A stretch of DNA of 64,000 nt from Krasilnikovozyma curviuscula (taxonomy: Eukaryota > Basidiomycota > Tremellomycetes > Cystofilobasidiales > Mrakiaceae): positions 62,001 through 126,000 of the forward strand of contig MVAQ01000032.1 of the NCBI GenBank assembly GCA_014825775.1, in the 5' to 3' direction. A program made the position numbers and the translations under genes. The notes below the pieces were generated by a model that was not told where the DNA came from, did not search any database, and worked only from the letters and a program-made list of their open reading frames with translations. Below are positions 21,295 to 33,775 of the stretch, piece by piece; the first letter of the stretch is position 1; every line of letters starts with the position of its first letter.

Positions 21295-24051
21295 CTATCT
21301 TGTTAAAGATACAACATCGAGCTCCTCTCCATCCTCAAGAAGGTCCGCAAATTTCTCCATGTAGTCGCTGCGAAGCTCACAGTACTCAATCTTTGTTCCG
21401 CCGCGCCCAATCACAGCTCCTCTCAGAACAACCCCATCACACGTCGCCCCTTCAAGATAGGCTTGGAAGTTCACAAATCGGGCATCATGAATGACTGATG
21501 GGTCCAAGCATGCTTCGACTGTCGAGATTTGGGGTCGAATCTCAGGAAGGAGCGTCAAGAAGGTGATGATGAGGTGAAGGTATCTCTGCATTGAATCGAT
21601 TGAGAAGGGAATCGCTGACGCTGTCGCTGATGATTCGCCTTCTGGTACTGTAGTTTCAGTGCTGGTAAGTACTGGATCTTCTGCAGTGTCCTGCGGTGGT
21701 GGGGGTTGCGGCCCGTAAGGCTCATCATCATCATCGTCCTCCTCCTCATCATCTTGAAGACCGTTCGTTTCAGCTTTATTTTTACTGTCATCAACAGCCT
21801 CGTCTTCCCACTGGTCATCGTCGTCATCCAACACCTCCCCCTCATCCCCAGGCGCTTCAGTAGAGATAGCTGCTGCCGCTGAAGGAACGACAGGAATATC
21901 CTCAAACATCGATGTATTTGAGGTGAAGGCCGTGGTGGATTCTAAACGGATGTTGTTCATCGATTCAACCAACGAGTCTTCTTCTTGATGACGGATGTCA
22001 ATTTTGGCGACCTCTTGCTCCTCCCCTCTCTTCAACTTGGAGTTCGTGGGTGCCTTCAAGTTAGATGAGGTGACGGTTGAAAGTTTCGACGGGAATGACT
22101 GATAGCTGATGACACTAGCTGTATCACCAGAGGATTTGACTGCACCACTATACGCAGATCTCAATCGAACCCACTCCGATCCAAGCTGAGCTCCCGACCC
22201 GAGTTTTACGACGCCCATCCTTACAGCTAAGTCGACGTAGTCGCCCCATTTCTCCGCTCCGACCATCTTAAACGCTTCCTTGTATTGTTTCTGGATTGCT
22301 GCTGAGATGACGGATCGGAGAGGTTGTTTTGTTGTGGCTCGTTGGCTTCGAATGACGTTGATCAGCGGCTGGAAAAGCTGTTCTGTTCGTTCGCTATGTG
22401 GTGGAGTTTTTGTCGAGAGTACTTTCGACTTGGTGACTTCCGCCGGTGAGAGTCGGTATCCTTTCGCTAGCCTAACCCATTCACTCCCCGCAGCCTCTTG
22501 CTTACCCAACCAAATGACACCGTTCTCCCTCGCCTTCTCACTGTATCTCGACCAGTTCCTCACTTGGGCATCTTCGTAGACTGTAGGATAAGACTGAACC
22601 AGCAGGACCGAGACAATGGAGCGGATTGGATCTGGTGATGCTGGCAATGAGGAGAGAATGCGTCTCAGGGGATAGAAATCCTTCGCAACGACCTTCGAGA
22701 ACGGTACGTCGTCTGGTGCAGCGATGTAGGCTTTAGGTGTCGGTGGCACAGGAAGCGGTCTACCTCCATTGAACGATCGATCTGGAGTGGCCATCGCAGA
22801 AGGCGCAAAGGTCGTTTTAGAAGGCGTCGACAAATTTTGGAATTCCTGTCGTAGCTTGTTTCTACCAGTTGAGGAGACTGGGATTGGAGTTTGAGAAGAT
22901 GCAAACTGAGATCTAATTGCGGATGGTCGGGATTGAATTGGCGCGGAGTTGGATGGGGTTGCTATCGATCGTGGTATCGGTGCGGGTGAGACTGATCCAA
23001 GTCGCTCTCGTTCAGCAGAAACAGTCACCATCCCTGCAGTAACAACACGCGGTTCAGCTTTGTCAAACATAAAGTTCTTTTGGAGCTGCTTACCTTTCAT
23101 TGCAGCGTCGCTTAACAAATCTCTCCACTTCCAGATGCTCTCTGCACTGGCCTTCATCTCGACGGCGGCTCCAACTGGACTTTCTACCAGAAGTATCTTG
23201 TATCCACTGCATAATCAAGGAATATTTAAAGACCCTCCCATTATTTGCAAGAAGAAGAAGAAGAAGAAGAAGAGCTACTTACCGGTTGCTGAGGTTCGCT
23301 AGCAGGTAAGAAAAGTCTGAAAGTAGCGGTATCATCAGCGACCTTTTCATTCGGCGCTACAAAATGAAACGCACCTTTATCCCCTGAGAACATGACAATA
23401 GTAGCAGGAGCAGGATTATCCATCGCCCACATCAACATGTCCGTCATCATCTGTTTGAAGAACAAATGTCAGTTCCTTGTTGTATGAAAGAGCAAGAGGC
23501 CCTGAGACAAAAGGCTCTCACATGGTGATCAGCCGTGTCCTTTTTACCAAAATGTCTGGCATCACGAATTTCCACTCCATTGGCTTCGAGACCACATCTG
23601 AGGGTGCCAGACATGGGCGTTTGTTCACCCACGTCGAAGTATGCTCGGATGAACCTTCCACAGATGAAATGCAAATCGAGAGAGGTAAGCTTCCATAGAG
23701 ATAGACAAAGAAAAACTTCATATACCTAATTGGACCATAGGGCAAGAACACGGATCGAATGTGTGGAATGAGCAGCGAAGGTGAAGAAGCCAGCGGAGGG
23801 GTGCAGTTTTCTGTATTCACGAAACGAAGCCTTTCAGTTCAGGAATCACCCAAGGAATATACCAAGCGAAGAAAGAGGATATTCATACCGTAGTCCCACC
23901 ATATTGAGACTCCTTTGTCGGTCCTCATTCCCTTGAGGATCGATTCTCGGACGTCGAGCTCTACTTCTCTCTTCTTCAAGGCATTTTCTCGTTCAACCAG
24001 ATCCATGGGATCTATCTTTTGGGGGAGCCCAGGCTCTTCATTTGTCGTCAT
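21295..24051 (-). CDS. MARF1-like NYN-domain ribonuclease with duplicated LOTUS-like domains
   Basis: After a charged coiled-coil start (ALKKREVELDVRESILKGM) comes a NYN/PIN-like domain: VSIWWDYENCTPP (catalytic Asp), LRCGLEANGVEIRDARHFGKK, then SGDKDFSYLLANLSNRGYK (second acidic site), reconstructed across six introns. A long disordered linker leads to two related modules ending GKQEAAGSEWVRL and GSGAQLGSEWVRL. Each resembles an OST-HTH/LOTUS winged helix preceded by a hydrophobic helix. A very acidic region follows, then a final folded segment of about 90 residues. The order NYN then tandem LOTUS is that of MARF1/Limkain-b1, a ribonuclease that represses transcripts. RNase activity is inferred from the retained Asp residues. 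The start ATG has no competing upstream frame. Confidence 0.85.
23251..23274. repeat. (GAA)n microsatellite in an intron of the NYN gene
   Basis: Eight GAA units on the plus strand, read as a TTC tract in the minus-strand transcript. The tract sits directly after the donor gtaagtagc of a short intron, so expansion could disturb splicing. It has no coding consequence if spliced. Confidence 0.85.
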
Positions 24052-24885
24052 GAGTGAGGGCGATGGATACCAAAGTCGCCTTGGCAGCTGCTGTTGGGCG
24101 TCGAGGAGCTTCGAGGTGGATCACTGGTTCACGGCCGCGATGGTGGTTATGAGTTTTGAGGCAGTATAAAAGTCTCTCATAGAACAACAGTTTCTCGGGG
24201 AGTGTTAGACAAGCAACACTCTCTCTTAAATCTCAAGAATATCTCATCGCGTCGGGAAACCACTCGCGAGATGGCTCTGGAAGCCAAAAGCCTCTTCAAC
24301 GGAAAGGAAATTTCTGGGAGCACAAGCATGGCACTAGAAGATATAGCAGAGCTGGATTGATTTCGGGGGAGTGTATCTCCAATAATTCAGAAGCAGATCT
24401 CCTCGCTCTCAGACACGATTGCTGAGACACAGCGAGCTGGCTCTGCTGCAACTCCTTATGACACCAGCTCACTCACATTTCGTTCAGCAAGGTGTGGTAT
24501 CCACTCGATGGCTCTGTCTGGTGAATAGGTCAGGATTGAGGCTTCGCAGCGAGCGGGGTTCTTCCAATTCAACTTTGGATTGTCCCAATGAGGTCCGATG
24601 AGCTGGAAACCTGCATTCATCACTCAATAAGTGAGTACCGCACTCTGCCAGCATCTCTAATCCTCACACCAAGAGCACAACCTGTGGCATTCGTTCTTCA
24701 CCAGGGAGAGTACGCTCCTCTTTCGTTCGTAGGGTTTGGATCATACCACCCTCGCTGACTCTGATCTTACTTTGTGACACACGTGCTAATAGATCATTGG
24801 TCTCTTCCTTTCTACCCTTAGCTTCTCATTGCCAGGATATATATTGAGGCTGAAACGCTAAGCTCAAGGTGTTGAATTACCGACG
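24052..24885. promoter_or_regulatory. Long divergent intergenic region with an isolated TATA box and an interrupted frame
   Basis: 834 bp between the start codons of the NYN gene and the Gly/Tyr-rich orphan. A plus-strand TATAAAAG lies at 24165-24172. An ATG follows at 24271 and opens a 29-codon frame that stops at TGA (24358-24360), then stays open in the same frame for 55 more codons. A gtgagt donor at 24631 and an acceptor at about 24835 could define an intron in the leader of the downstream gene. This may be a long spliced leader with upstream ORFs, or a separate small gene; see findings. Confidence 0.45.
24165..24172 (+). promoter_or_regulatory. TATA-box consensus
   Basis: TATAAAAG on the plus strand, 106 bp before an ATG at 24271 and about 720 bp before the start of the next annotated gene. 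This is a consensus match only. Confidence 0.45.
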
Positions 24886-26186
24886 ATGGATCCTTTCTAC
24901 GAAGACAGGGGTTACTGCGGTGGTAGGGGACTAGGATATGGGTAAGTAAAAAACCCACTTTCGAATCTTCCCTTCTTTTCCTTGTATACAGTGAGGGAAC
25001 CGTTAGCTCATGCTCTTCAACGACTCGCGATGCTCAGCGGCGGGTTTGGCAACAGCCTTGCTGTCGGCGATCCACGCTACGACAGAGGGGAAGTCTACGA
25101 GGGATGGTCTCTCCCCTATTCCTATTCTTACCAGGTGCCTTATCTAGGTTGGCAATATCAAGTGAGGAAAGAAAGTTTCACTTTGTTTTGAAATGATGCT
25201 GATTCTTTATCGCGCTGGATGTTCTCTAGCCCGGTTACACTGGTTACGATGTCAGTTTTCACGCATTCTTTCTTTCTTTCTTTCTTTCTTTTCTCTCTCC
25301 TTCACATAGATTCTCGTCCGTCTCGAGATGCTGATCGCTGAAGCCATACGTTTACAGCTTGCCAATCGTCAAGGATTCGGTCTACCGTTTGAGAGGTACA
25401 GCAGTATCTACGGCGGCCTCGATGATTGTGGGTAATCCCGTTTTCCACTTTTAACATGAGCGTCTGATTTCTACTCTCTCTTAATGCGACAGACTATAAC
25501 ACCTACGCTGTCTCCCTGCGTCACGCCTCTCGAGCACACGAAGCCATCTACGCTCTTGGAGAACTGCCTGGTGGACCCACCGCAGGAAGAGAGATCGGCG
25601 CTGCAGCAGCTTATCAAGGATACTTGTTGTGGGATAGAGAGCGATGGGCTGGATCTGGGATGTGGAGATCAGGTATGAGAGGCGGAGAAGGCCTTGTCTC
25701 GCTTGCGATGGGTGAAGGTCAGTCGTCTGATTCTGCCTTAAAAAATGTACACCTACTTTACTGATACATCTGTGAGTCATGGCTCAAGCGTTCAACACTT
25801 ACACCAGAATCTCTGCGGCTGTCTCCGGTTTTGTTGACGAGGTGGGCCGAGAAGAATGTATCAGGACAGCTGCTGCGACTGCTAGACTTCTCAATGACGA
25901 GGTAATGCATCATTAATTGACAATCGGTTACAGGATCTGATCGCTATTCAAACTGCAGACGTACCGTGGAAATGACTTCTATGAAGGTGGAGTTGAATAC
26001 GGTCGCGAGCTTGGTGGATATGAGGGCTCGTTTCGCTACGGAGGAGTTGGACGCTATGATACAGGTGCTTTCAGACGAGAGACCAATCCTGTTGAGCGTG
26101 AAATGGAGATGGAGGATGAGTTGGAGGAAGGGTATCATCACCATCACCATCACCATCGTCAACAACGTTACGACCCATTCTTTTAG
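24886..26186 (+). CDS. Gly/Tyr-rich orphan protein with a natural seven-histidine run
   Basis: Six or more exons splice to about 290 residues. The N-terminus is Gly/Tyr-rich (MDPFYEDRGYCGGRG). A helical core follows, with PLAHALQRLAMLSGGFGN, ILVRLEMLIAEAIRLQLANR and SRAHEAIYALGELPGGP, then AFNTYTRISAAVSGFVDEVG and an acidic stretch. It ends GYHHHHHHHRQQRYDPFF. I recognise no domain. There is no signal peptide or membrane helix; amphipathic Ala-rich helices dominate. The exon 1-2 join is uncertain: both a tandem-AG acceptor four bases downstream and an alternative upstream donor restore the core frame. An intron contains a TTTC repeat. The later joins are unambiguous and keep the frame, so the gene looks real. 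Confidence 0.7.
25264..25292. repeat. (TTTC)n microsatellite in an intron
   Basis: About six to seven TTTC units in the pyrimidine tract of an intron of the Gly/Tyr-rich orphan gene, a little before the next exon encoding ILVRLEML. It could act as an extended polypyrimidine tract. Confidence 0.85.
26136..26156 (+). other. Seven-histidine coding run
   Basis: Seven alternating CAT/CAC codons encode His7 near the C-terminus of the Gly/Tyr-rich orphan. The mixed codons argue against simple trinucleotide slippage alone. The run could bind metal or affect phase separation, but nothing more is shown. Confidence 0.85.
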
Positions 26187-26376
26187 TTAGCGCCATGCCC
26201 TCTTTCTGACAATTCTTAACCACATCAGATCTCTCTCATTCCAGAACATTTCAGTGAAGCTTGCAGAAAGACCTTCTCAGACCTTCTTTGAAAATCTGCC
26301 CACCGATCCCACGCCACTTGACCTCAAAATTGAAACGGAGGTGGACAGAGGTGTTGACGACGTTCATCGGAGCAAT

Positions 26377-28547
26377 ATGTCGCACCCAGCACCTACAGAG
26401 CCACCAGATTCCAAGAGGGTAAAGGGAGAATCACCTCTGTCTCCCGAAAATTTCACACCTGAAGTCGTAGCTGGTTTGAAGAAGTCGTACGCCGAGTCAA
26501 AGCCTTACCAGCACGCTGTCGTCAATGGATTGTTCAACGATGACCTTTTGCAAAGGGTGAGAGAAGAGGTTGCAATGAAGGTTGAAGAGGATGGTGATCT
26601 TGGTGGTGTTGTGCAGTGGGGCAGAAAAGAAACGGACATTTACAAAGTTGGTCTCTCGGCTGGGCTTCAAGCTCGTTGGATCACTAGCACTTACTACTTT
26701 CTGGTTTCGCTGTACAGATCAACCAGTCTTTTGATCTAGCATCATTGTCGCCTGAACACTTGTCTCAAGAAACCCTCGACAAACTTCAAGCTCTGCAGGA
26801 ACTACGCTCGGCGCTGTACTCTGAAGAATTCCGAGCTTGGATTCGTCAAGTGACTGGTTGTGGACCTCTTTCTGGTTCTAATGTTGATTCATCGATCACC
26901 TGCTACACTCAAGGTTGTCAGCTGCTGTTGCACGACGATGTGATCTCCACGAGAAGGGTCAGTTGGATTCTGTATCTTCCTGATCCTGTAGCATGGAAGG
27001 CAGAATATGGAGGTGCTCTAGAGCTGTATCCTGTTGCAGAGAATGGTGTGGGATCAGGCGTGAGACCAACGAAATCGATATCACCAAGGTGAGCCGCGCG
27101 ATCTCTTCGCTTGATGAGGATGAGCAGTTGCTTAGTTCTTGCGAGCGTCCTAGGTGGGGACAGTTCGCTTTCTTTGAAGTCAGGCCTGGTCAAAGTTATC
27201 ATGCGGTCGAGGAGGTTGTCGTCGGTGGTCAAGCGAAGCGAGTCGCGATCAGTGGCTGGTGAGCAGTTGCACTACCTGGCATTGCTTTCTTCCTCTGACA
27301 TTTTGTTTTGAATTAGGTTCCACAAACCAATGAAGCATGAGGAAGGATATGAAGCTCCTACTGAGGAAGCGATGTCATCCCTGCAGCAGATAGTGGGTCT
27401 GGATATGCGCGATCACTCAGCTCGGCCTGACACTTTACTGACATGAATACATATTTGTCGTCTGCAGCGTTCAGCACCTCCTCCTCTCGACTTGACCTAT
27501 CCAGAATTAGATGAGGATGCTCTCCTGCCTTCAACAGCTCTCAGTAAACAAGCTGTGAAGTTCCTCTCGGACTACATCCACCCTCAATATCTGCAGCGCA
27601 AAACAATGGCTCAACTCTCAGAACAAATGGCTGACAACTCATTCATTGTATTGGACAAGTTCTTGAAACCAGATCTTATTAAGTCGGTGGATAAATTTAT
27701 CCGAAATGAAGATGAAAAGGACGGTTTCAACCGAAGTCATCGTCAAACCATAGTCACCAAAACAGAGAAATTCTACTCTATTCCATCCCATGATTCACCT
27801 CCATCATCATTGCCTTCTTCAGACACTCAATACTGGAGCCTGAAGGGTCCCTCCACCAATAACAGATATCTTTCGCTTCTCTCCACCTCTCCAGAATCAA
27901 ATCCCCTACTCAAACTCAAAACAACCCTCTTTCCATCACCTCATTTCCGACACTGGTTAGCCATTATATCCCAACTTCTCCCGCTTTCCCACTCCGTTGA
28001 AGTCAGAAGATTCAGACCAGGACTCGATTATACCCTCGCGCGCGGACACGACGACGAGGCGCGACTGGACGTGTCGCTGGGACTCACACCACATCCCGTC
28101 GTGGGTGGCAAGCCTGATGAAGAAAATGGGTGGGATGGTGATGAAAGTGATGAATGGGGTGGATGGGAGGTATATCTGCCTCCGCCTGAAGAAGGTGACG
28201 ACCCTGCCGTGTACCAGAGCGGGGGTGTCAAACGCCAAGAAGCCCTGGAGACATCAACAACCGACAAGAAGGAAGAAAATCAAGATGTAGATGATAAAAT
28301 GGAAGTCGGCGAGGAGGAGGGAGATCCAGAGAACGATGAAGATGAAGATAATGACGACGAAGACGAGGATAGCGGTACTCTCCTTGAGCTGCGTCCTCGG
28401 TTCAATCGTCTTACGCTCGTCATGAGGGATGCGAGTGTTCTTCGATTTGTAAAATACATCTCTGCGTCTGCTCCAGCCTGCCGATGGGATGTCACCGGCG
28501 AATGGGAGGTGGGAGGAGTGATGGACGTGGATGACGACGAGGAATAA
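26377..28547 (+). CDS. TPA1: Prolyl 3-hydroxylase TPA1/OGFOD1-like 2-oxoglutarate dioxygenase
   Basis: The spliced protein has about 640 residues, the size of yeast Tpa1. The N-terminal dioxygenase domain shows the Fe(II) ligands [19 protein letters not shown] (H-x-D) and QSYHAVEEV (distal His), then [11 protein letters not shown] with the Arg that holds 2-oxoglutarate. The second, catalytically inert double-stranded beta-helix domain carries the acidic insertions typical of fungi ([13 protein letters not shown]) and ends [16 protein letters not shown]. The family hydroxylates a proline of ribosomal protein uS12 and affects translation termination and mRNA decay. The first true ATG ([17 protein letters not shown]) gives a nuclear-localisation-like KRVKG. 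Identification is strong. Confidence 0.93.
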
Positions 28548-28810
28548 CGACAGGACTTGATTTGCGGCTCCCAGACAAGATTAATGATTCAATAATAGCC
28601 TCGCCCGCAAGCTTCACACCCAGCGATAACCATTGCTCGCCTTACAATTATAGCGTGGAAGCCCACGCTCAGCGCTCAACTAAGAGGTGCTTCAAAACTG
28701 CTCGCAAATTATTCGAGACGGAAAGAAATCGTATTCATTATTTTATATTGTTACAGAACACTGGTTAAAAATGTTGCTCTGGTTCTTTTACTGTTCTCTA
28801 ATCCTCTACC

Positions 28811-31800
28811 CTAGAGTTGAGACATCGTTATCGAAATGAGCAACTTGATTGCAGTCATCACAGGCAAGAGACCGTCAAGATTAGTGTTTGTAATTGTTGC
28901 AAGGACTGAAATACGCAAGAGAAGGTTGTATCAGTGTCTGCCTGTAGGTTGAGAATCAAGAATAGTCTTACGATGAGCGTACGCCTCCTGCAATTGCCTA
29001 TTCTCCATGCTCTTGGCTAATGTTCTCAGCTGTACTAAGAGCTCCACTGAGACTTCTGCGTTGTTCAGCCTGTCGTAAAGGAGCTCAAGCTTTGCAGGCA
29101 CTTTTGAAAGTTCAGCTGCAATTTGGGGCTGGGAGGTTGGAAAAAGATCTCGTCAGTTCCAGCATTGATAGAAGGGGTGTTACGAAACTTCACAGCAACT
29201 TACATTCGCAGGCGGCAGAGTCTTGACGTATTCAAACAAGAACTGAATCTGTTCAAAAACCGGCAGATCCTCGATGGGGATGTGGCTTCTATCGCCAGCA
29301 GGATGTCTTGGGGGAAGGTCAGGCTGTGGGGGAGGTGGTGGAGGTTGAGCAACGGCAACTGGATGAGGTGGACCTCGTGCGTTGGGTGGTGGTGCGTACA
29401 TTCCTTGTGAAGCCGAGGGCGGTGGTGGTGGGCTAAAGCTACTGTTGGGAGGTGCCGCGGCGAAGGAAGGAGGAGAGACTGATGAAGCTAAAGGAGACAT
29501 AGCTCTTCGTGGGCCAGATGGGGGAGGAGCTACTGGTGGTCCCACTCTCCCAGGTGGTGGCCCAGCTCTTGAGGGAGGACCAGGGGAGCTCTGAAGCGCT
29601 GCTTTTCGAGGGGGAGGGCCTTGCTGAAGAGGGGTATTTCCTCGTGGTGGAGGTGGTGGGAAGAATCCACTTTGAGGGCCACCTTGAGCAGGGGATGGCA
29701 AAGGTGGAGTAGAGTTGGGGAAAGGAGAGGTAAAAGCAGCCTGACGACCGGCAGCGCTTGGAGGACGAGGGGCAGCAGCAGGTATCTTAGCAGCAGGGGG
29801 ATCATTCCATCCTGGAATATCTCGCCTTTGAGCAGCTGGAATAGGTGGAGTTGAAGCTCTAGATCCGGCCATAGGAGGCGGTGGTGGTGGAGCAGTTTGT
29901 CCATACTGAGGAGCAGGGGGTGCTGCGTATCCACCACCGTTGCTGTAGGGACTAGGGGTGTACGAACTAGATGTATAGTTGTTTGCGGTGGGCGCTGGGG
30001 TAAATGGGGTGGGTGTGTACGACTGTGTTCGATTGTAAGTCGGTGCTGGACCGTAGTTGCCGTACTGAGGTTGTAGCGAAGGGGTGACGATGGGAGCAGG
30101 AGGTGCTGGAACTGACACAGGCGTCTGAGCATAAGGACCCGAACTAGGTGGAACGGGGTAACCGCTGGAGATGTAGTGCGACGACGGTGCCGCTGCTGTC
30201 TTGGTCTTTGAGAGGAGAGACTTCGGAGACAAGTATCGTTCCCTGACAACCTCCAGGTTGGACTCCCCGTGAGTTTGGAAATCAGCTGGAGTCATCTTGA
30301 TGTAAGTAGCAGCCAAGTCCACCAACCCTTGAGTTGCAAGAAGACTGAACGAGATACGGATTTCAGTTATTAAGTTTAGATGTCGCCATTCAAAATTTGT
30401 TCGTTGTCATAAACTCACTCTGCATACTCAAAGTATCGCTCATACAGGTTGGCCAACCTGTATGTTCTAGCACCAGTATCAGCGACAACTTGAGATTGGG
30501 TCGGCGAAGCAAGATCTTTGTCGACGTAGTTTGTAGCAGATTGGAAGATGGTGACCTTCTCGATGAAAGATTGCAAGGCTTGAGCATGGGCAGAGTACCT
30601 TTGGGCCACACCTTGACCTTCTGTCGCGGCGTCCTCCTCCTCCTTCATCTCATCCGCCCAGATTGTCACAACCTTTTCCAACTTACCAGCAGCCAAGTAG
30701 CACAAGGTAGCGTTCTTCCTGAAAACTTTGGAGCGGCTGATACCTTGTTCGGCGTTGCTGGCAGCCGCAACACGGTACTGGTGTTCGAGGCGTTGACCAA
30801 GTTGTTCAGTGAGGTTGTTGAACTCGGTAGACTTCGCGAAGGTGCAGAGGACGACGAAGATTTCCTGCCATTCTGTCAAGTCGGCGTTCTGGACAACGTC
30901 CGTAAGGTCATCAGAGACTATCGATTGGAACAACCTCAAGTATGGGAGAGCAGTGGTCCTTCTTTCGAAGTACGTGGCTTGAGTTCGTTGCAAGAGCTCT
31001 GGCCCACCTCGGACAGATAACAGGATGGCGTCGGCGAACCTGTCTGCAGACAGACACAGAGAAACAGCCGACTCAAAGTCTCCCAACACCAAAGCCCGAG
31101 TAATCAACCTGTCAACCTCTGATTCTTCACTTGGATAGATTTTGAAAGTATGGACCTTCAAGCTCTCCGACGTCACTGATGAAGCTGACCCGATGGTGGC
31201 TGCGGCTGATCCTTCTGGAGCACGATCATCTCTAGGTACCCGAACGTGATCTGGAAGAGCGCTTCTCAAAGAACCGATAGTAGAGAAGAAGTCGGCACCG
31301 GCGTCGACTTGAGGTGTACCAGGTTCAGTCGGAGGAGCTCCACCATCATCACTGAAGAGACTTGGTGGTTCAGTTGTTTCACTCTCTGCTTCCGTCTTTT
31401 TAGTAACATCAGATTGACCAGATGCGCTGACTTCGGATGGGGTAGCTTCGACAACGCCTGAAGCGGAATCACCAGAGTCACCAGCTTCAGGGTCAGGAGC
31501 AAAGGTGACAACAGGTGGGTGCTGGGTTACAGTCTCAGTGGAATCGGCACCATCTGGAGTTGGATCTTCGCTACCAGGGATGTTGATAGATTTGAAGTTC
31601 TTGATGGCGAGAGAAACTTGGCTAGCGACCTCTTCCTTTGAGAACCCAAGTAAGGTAACTAATTCGTTTCTTGAGTTGGTGTTGAACAAAGTCAACAAAG
31701 CCTTCCAACCAGCAATCTCCGACGACTCTTCGCCAGCACCCTCAGCAGTTCTTTCCTCACAGAATTTACCCAACTCCTCCCTCGAAACGGCAGCTTGTTG

Positions 31801-33775
31801 CAGTTTCTCAGCACGAGAGACAATAGATGATTCCGTAACAACTTTTCTGATGTGGACTGATCGAGATTGGTTGGTCCCACTTGCTGAAGGAAGGTTATTG
31901 ACTGACACGAGGTTACCACCGAACGCGAAGGAAGCGGTACAAGGTCTTCGAACCCATTTTGGGGGGATCTTGAGATCAAAACCAACTTCATCTGATGCTC
32001 GAGTGACCTGAGAAAGGTTTGGCAGATCGAACAAATCAGCTCCATCAGCTCGCGTGGTGACTGGTGCAATTGCGGTCGCAGAAGGAGCGCCTGCGTCGGA
32101 ATGCGTGGATTGCAATGTTCTGATGTTAATTTTACCATCGAAGGAGGCGGTTGCGAGAATTTCTGGGTTTCGAGGGTTCCAGGCTGTCTGGAAAGCCCAA
32201 TTATCGCTTTGCGGGAACTAGACAAAAAAGTACAAGTCAGCCCGAATTCTCCTGCAAATAAAACCTCTACCATCACGTACCTCTCCGAGAATTTCCGAAG
32301 ATTGTGGATTCCAAAGGACTGTTCTATTATCCTTACCACAAGAGAGAAGAAGGTCTGGATCTTGTTTACACCAGGAGACGGAGAGAACACCTTTGTCGTG
32401 ACCAGTGAAGATCTGGTAATAACCAGAGTAAGATAAGCCCCAGCCTTATCGTGTAACAAGAAGTTCTTCATAAACTTACCTTCTCGGGTGCAAGAGAGTT
32501 TCTCAAATCCCAAAGCATGATAATAGGGTTGGAATCGTCCTCCGACGCCGTGATGATTCGAGTGGCCTGGAAAGAAAGAATGACGTTTTCTCAGTAAACC
32601 AATCCCATATTTGAACAACAGATCCCAACTCACATTATCAGGATGCCAACAAATACTGCTCATTGCTGCTCTCTGTCCAGCAGCACCACCACTTGACGGG
32701 TTTCCACCTAAACTCAAACTCATGATCTCAGCCTTCTTTCGAAGATCCCATATAAGAGTGTAGCCAGATGAGAGGGAGGATGCAAGAATATGTTCAACCT
32801 GATTGTTCCATGCCAGCGAAGTGATGTCGCCCTTCTTTTGTGTCTGGGTTCCAGGGGTATAGTGCGTTGAAGAAGACGAGATTGTTGAAACATCCCAGAT
32901 AAAGATCTATGTTGCCAGAATTGACGAAGTGTTAGACCTAGAAGCAATTACTTAGATCAAAGTCGTTTGACTAACCTCTCCATCAGAAGAGCCACTAGCG
33001 AGAAGTTGCTTCTTTCCGTGATTGAAGTCTAACCCTCGAACTGGTCCCTTGTGCTTCGTGGTAGAGAAGATGGTGGAATCAGCCGCACTGCAACACCCGT
33101 CACACAACAAAGCAGCACCACATCATAGTTATAAAAACGAAAGGGGGTTGATGAGAACTCTTAGGAAGGTAAAGAGGAGTTAAAACAAACGCACCTGCTG
33201 CCAGCCAATATCTTCGTTGGGTCGTACAGAGACAAGAGGCCTGACTCTAAACCTCCTGCCAAAACACCTCTGGGAAGCGAGGAAGTGGGTGTGCTACTCC
33301 AAGCAAGGTTGTTGAATCTAGGATGCGAGCAAGTACACACAAAAGTGTCAAAAAGCGAGATGTGCTGTCAGTCGACCCGCCACTGCAGATTGAGTGATGC
33401 CTGACGAGTGTCTCTGTATCTCCCTCAGCTCAACGTGTACTCGAAGAGTACGATGTGTGTCCTGAACAAGCACCTATGCCTTCAAACCAACCAGCCTAGC
33501 AACCTAGCTTGAAATTTCACCACGAAATAGGAAGGTACTCACTTTGCAGCAACAGAGATAGAGCCAGCTGGTTTCCTGTCCTTCTCCTCGATCACAACGG
33601 ATCCATTGAGAGAGTCTTCATCGTAAACATCCCAGATTTCGAGTTTGCTCTCGTTCGAGAAAGATTCGTCGATAGCACCTGAAGCTGTACCAGTTGCGAT
33701 GGACGGTAACGATGTTGAAGGATTGTGACCCCAGGCAAAGACAGAAGTCCTGGAGAGCTCCCTGATCTTTGGCAT
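28811..33775 (-). CDS. SEC31: COPII outer-coat protein Sec31
   Basis: The gene begins [20 protein letters not shown], the classic Sec31 N-terminus. A seven-bladed WD40 propeller follows, with blades visible as [43 protein letters not shown] and [14 protein letters not shown]. Then comes an alpha-solenoid ([20 protein letters not shown]), a long Pro-rich disordered region rich in PPPPP and YGQ motifs that contacts Sec23/Sar1, and a helical C-terminal domain ([19 protein letters not shown]). Sec31 pairs with Sec13 to form the COPII cage at ER exit sites. The last exon, after an 87-nt intron, ends LISITMSQL. It is the longest gene in the window. Identification is certain. Confidence 0.97.

Noticed and set aside
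29530..30249. 239-codon minus-strand frame rich in His/Leu/Pro
   Set aside because: It is a shifted frame of the SEC31 Pro-rich region; the SEC31 frame has the family sequence.
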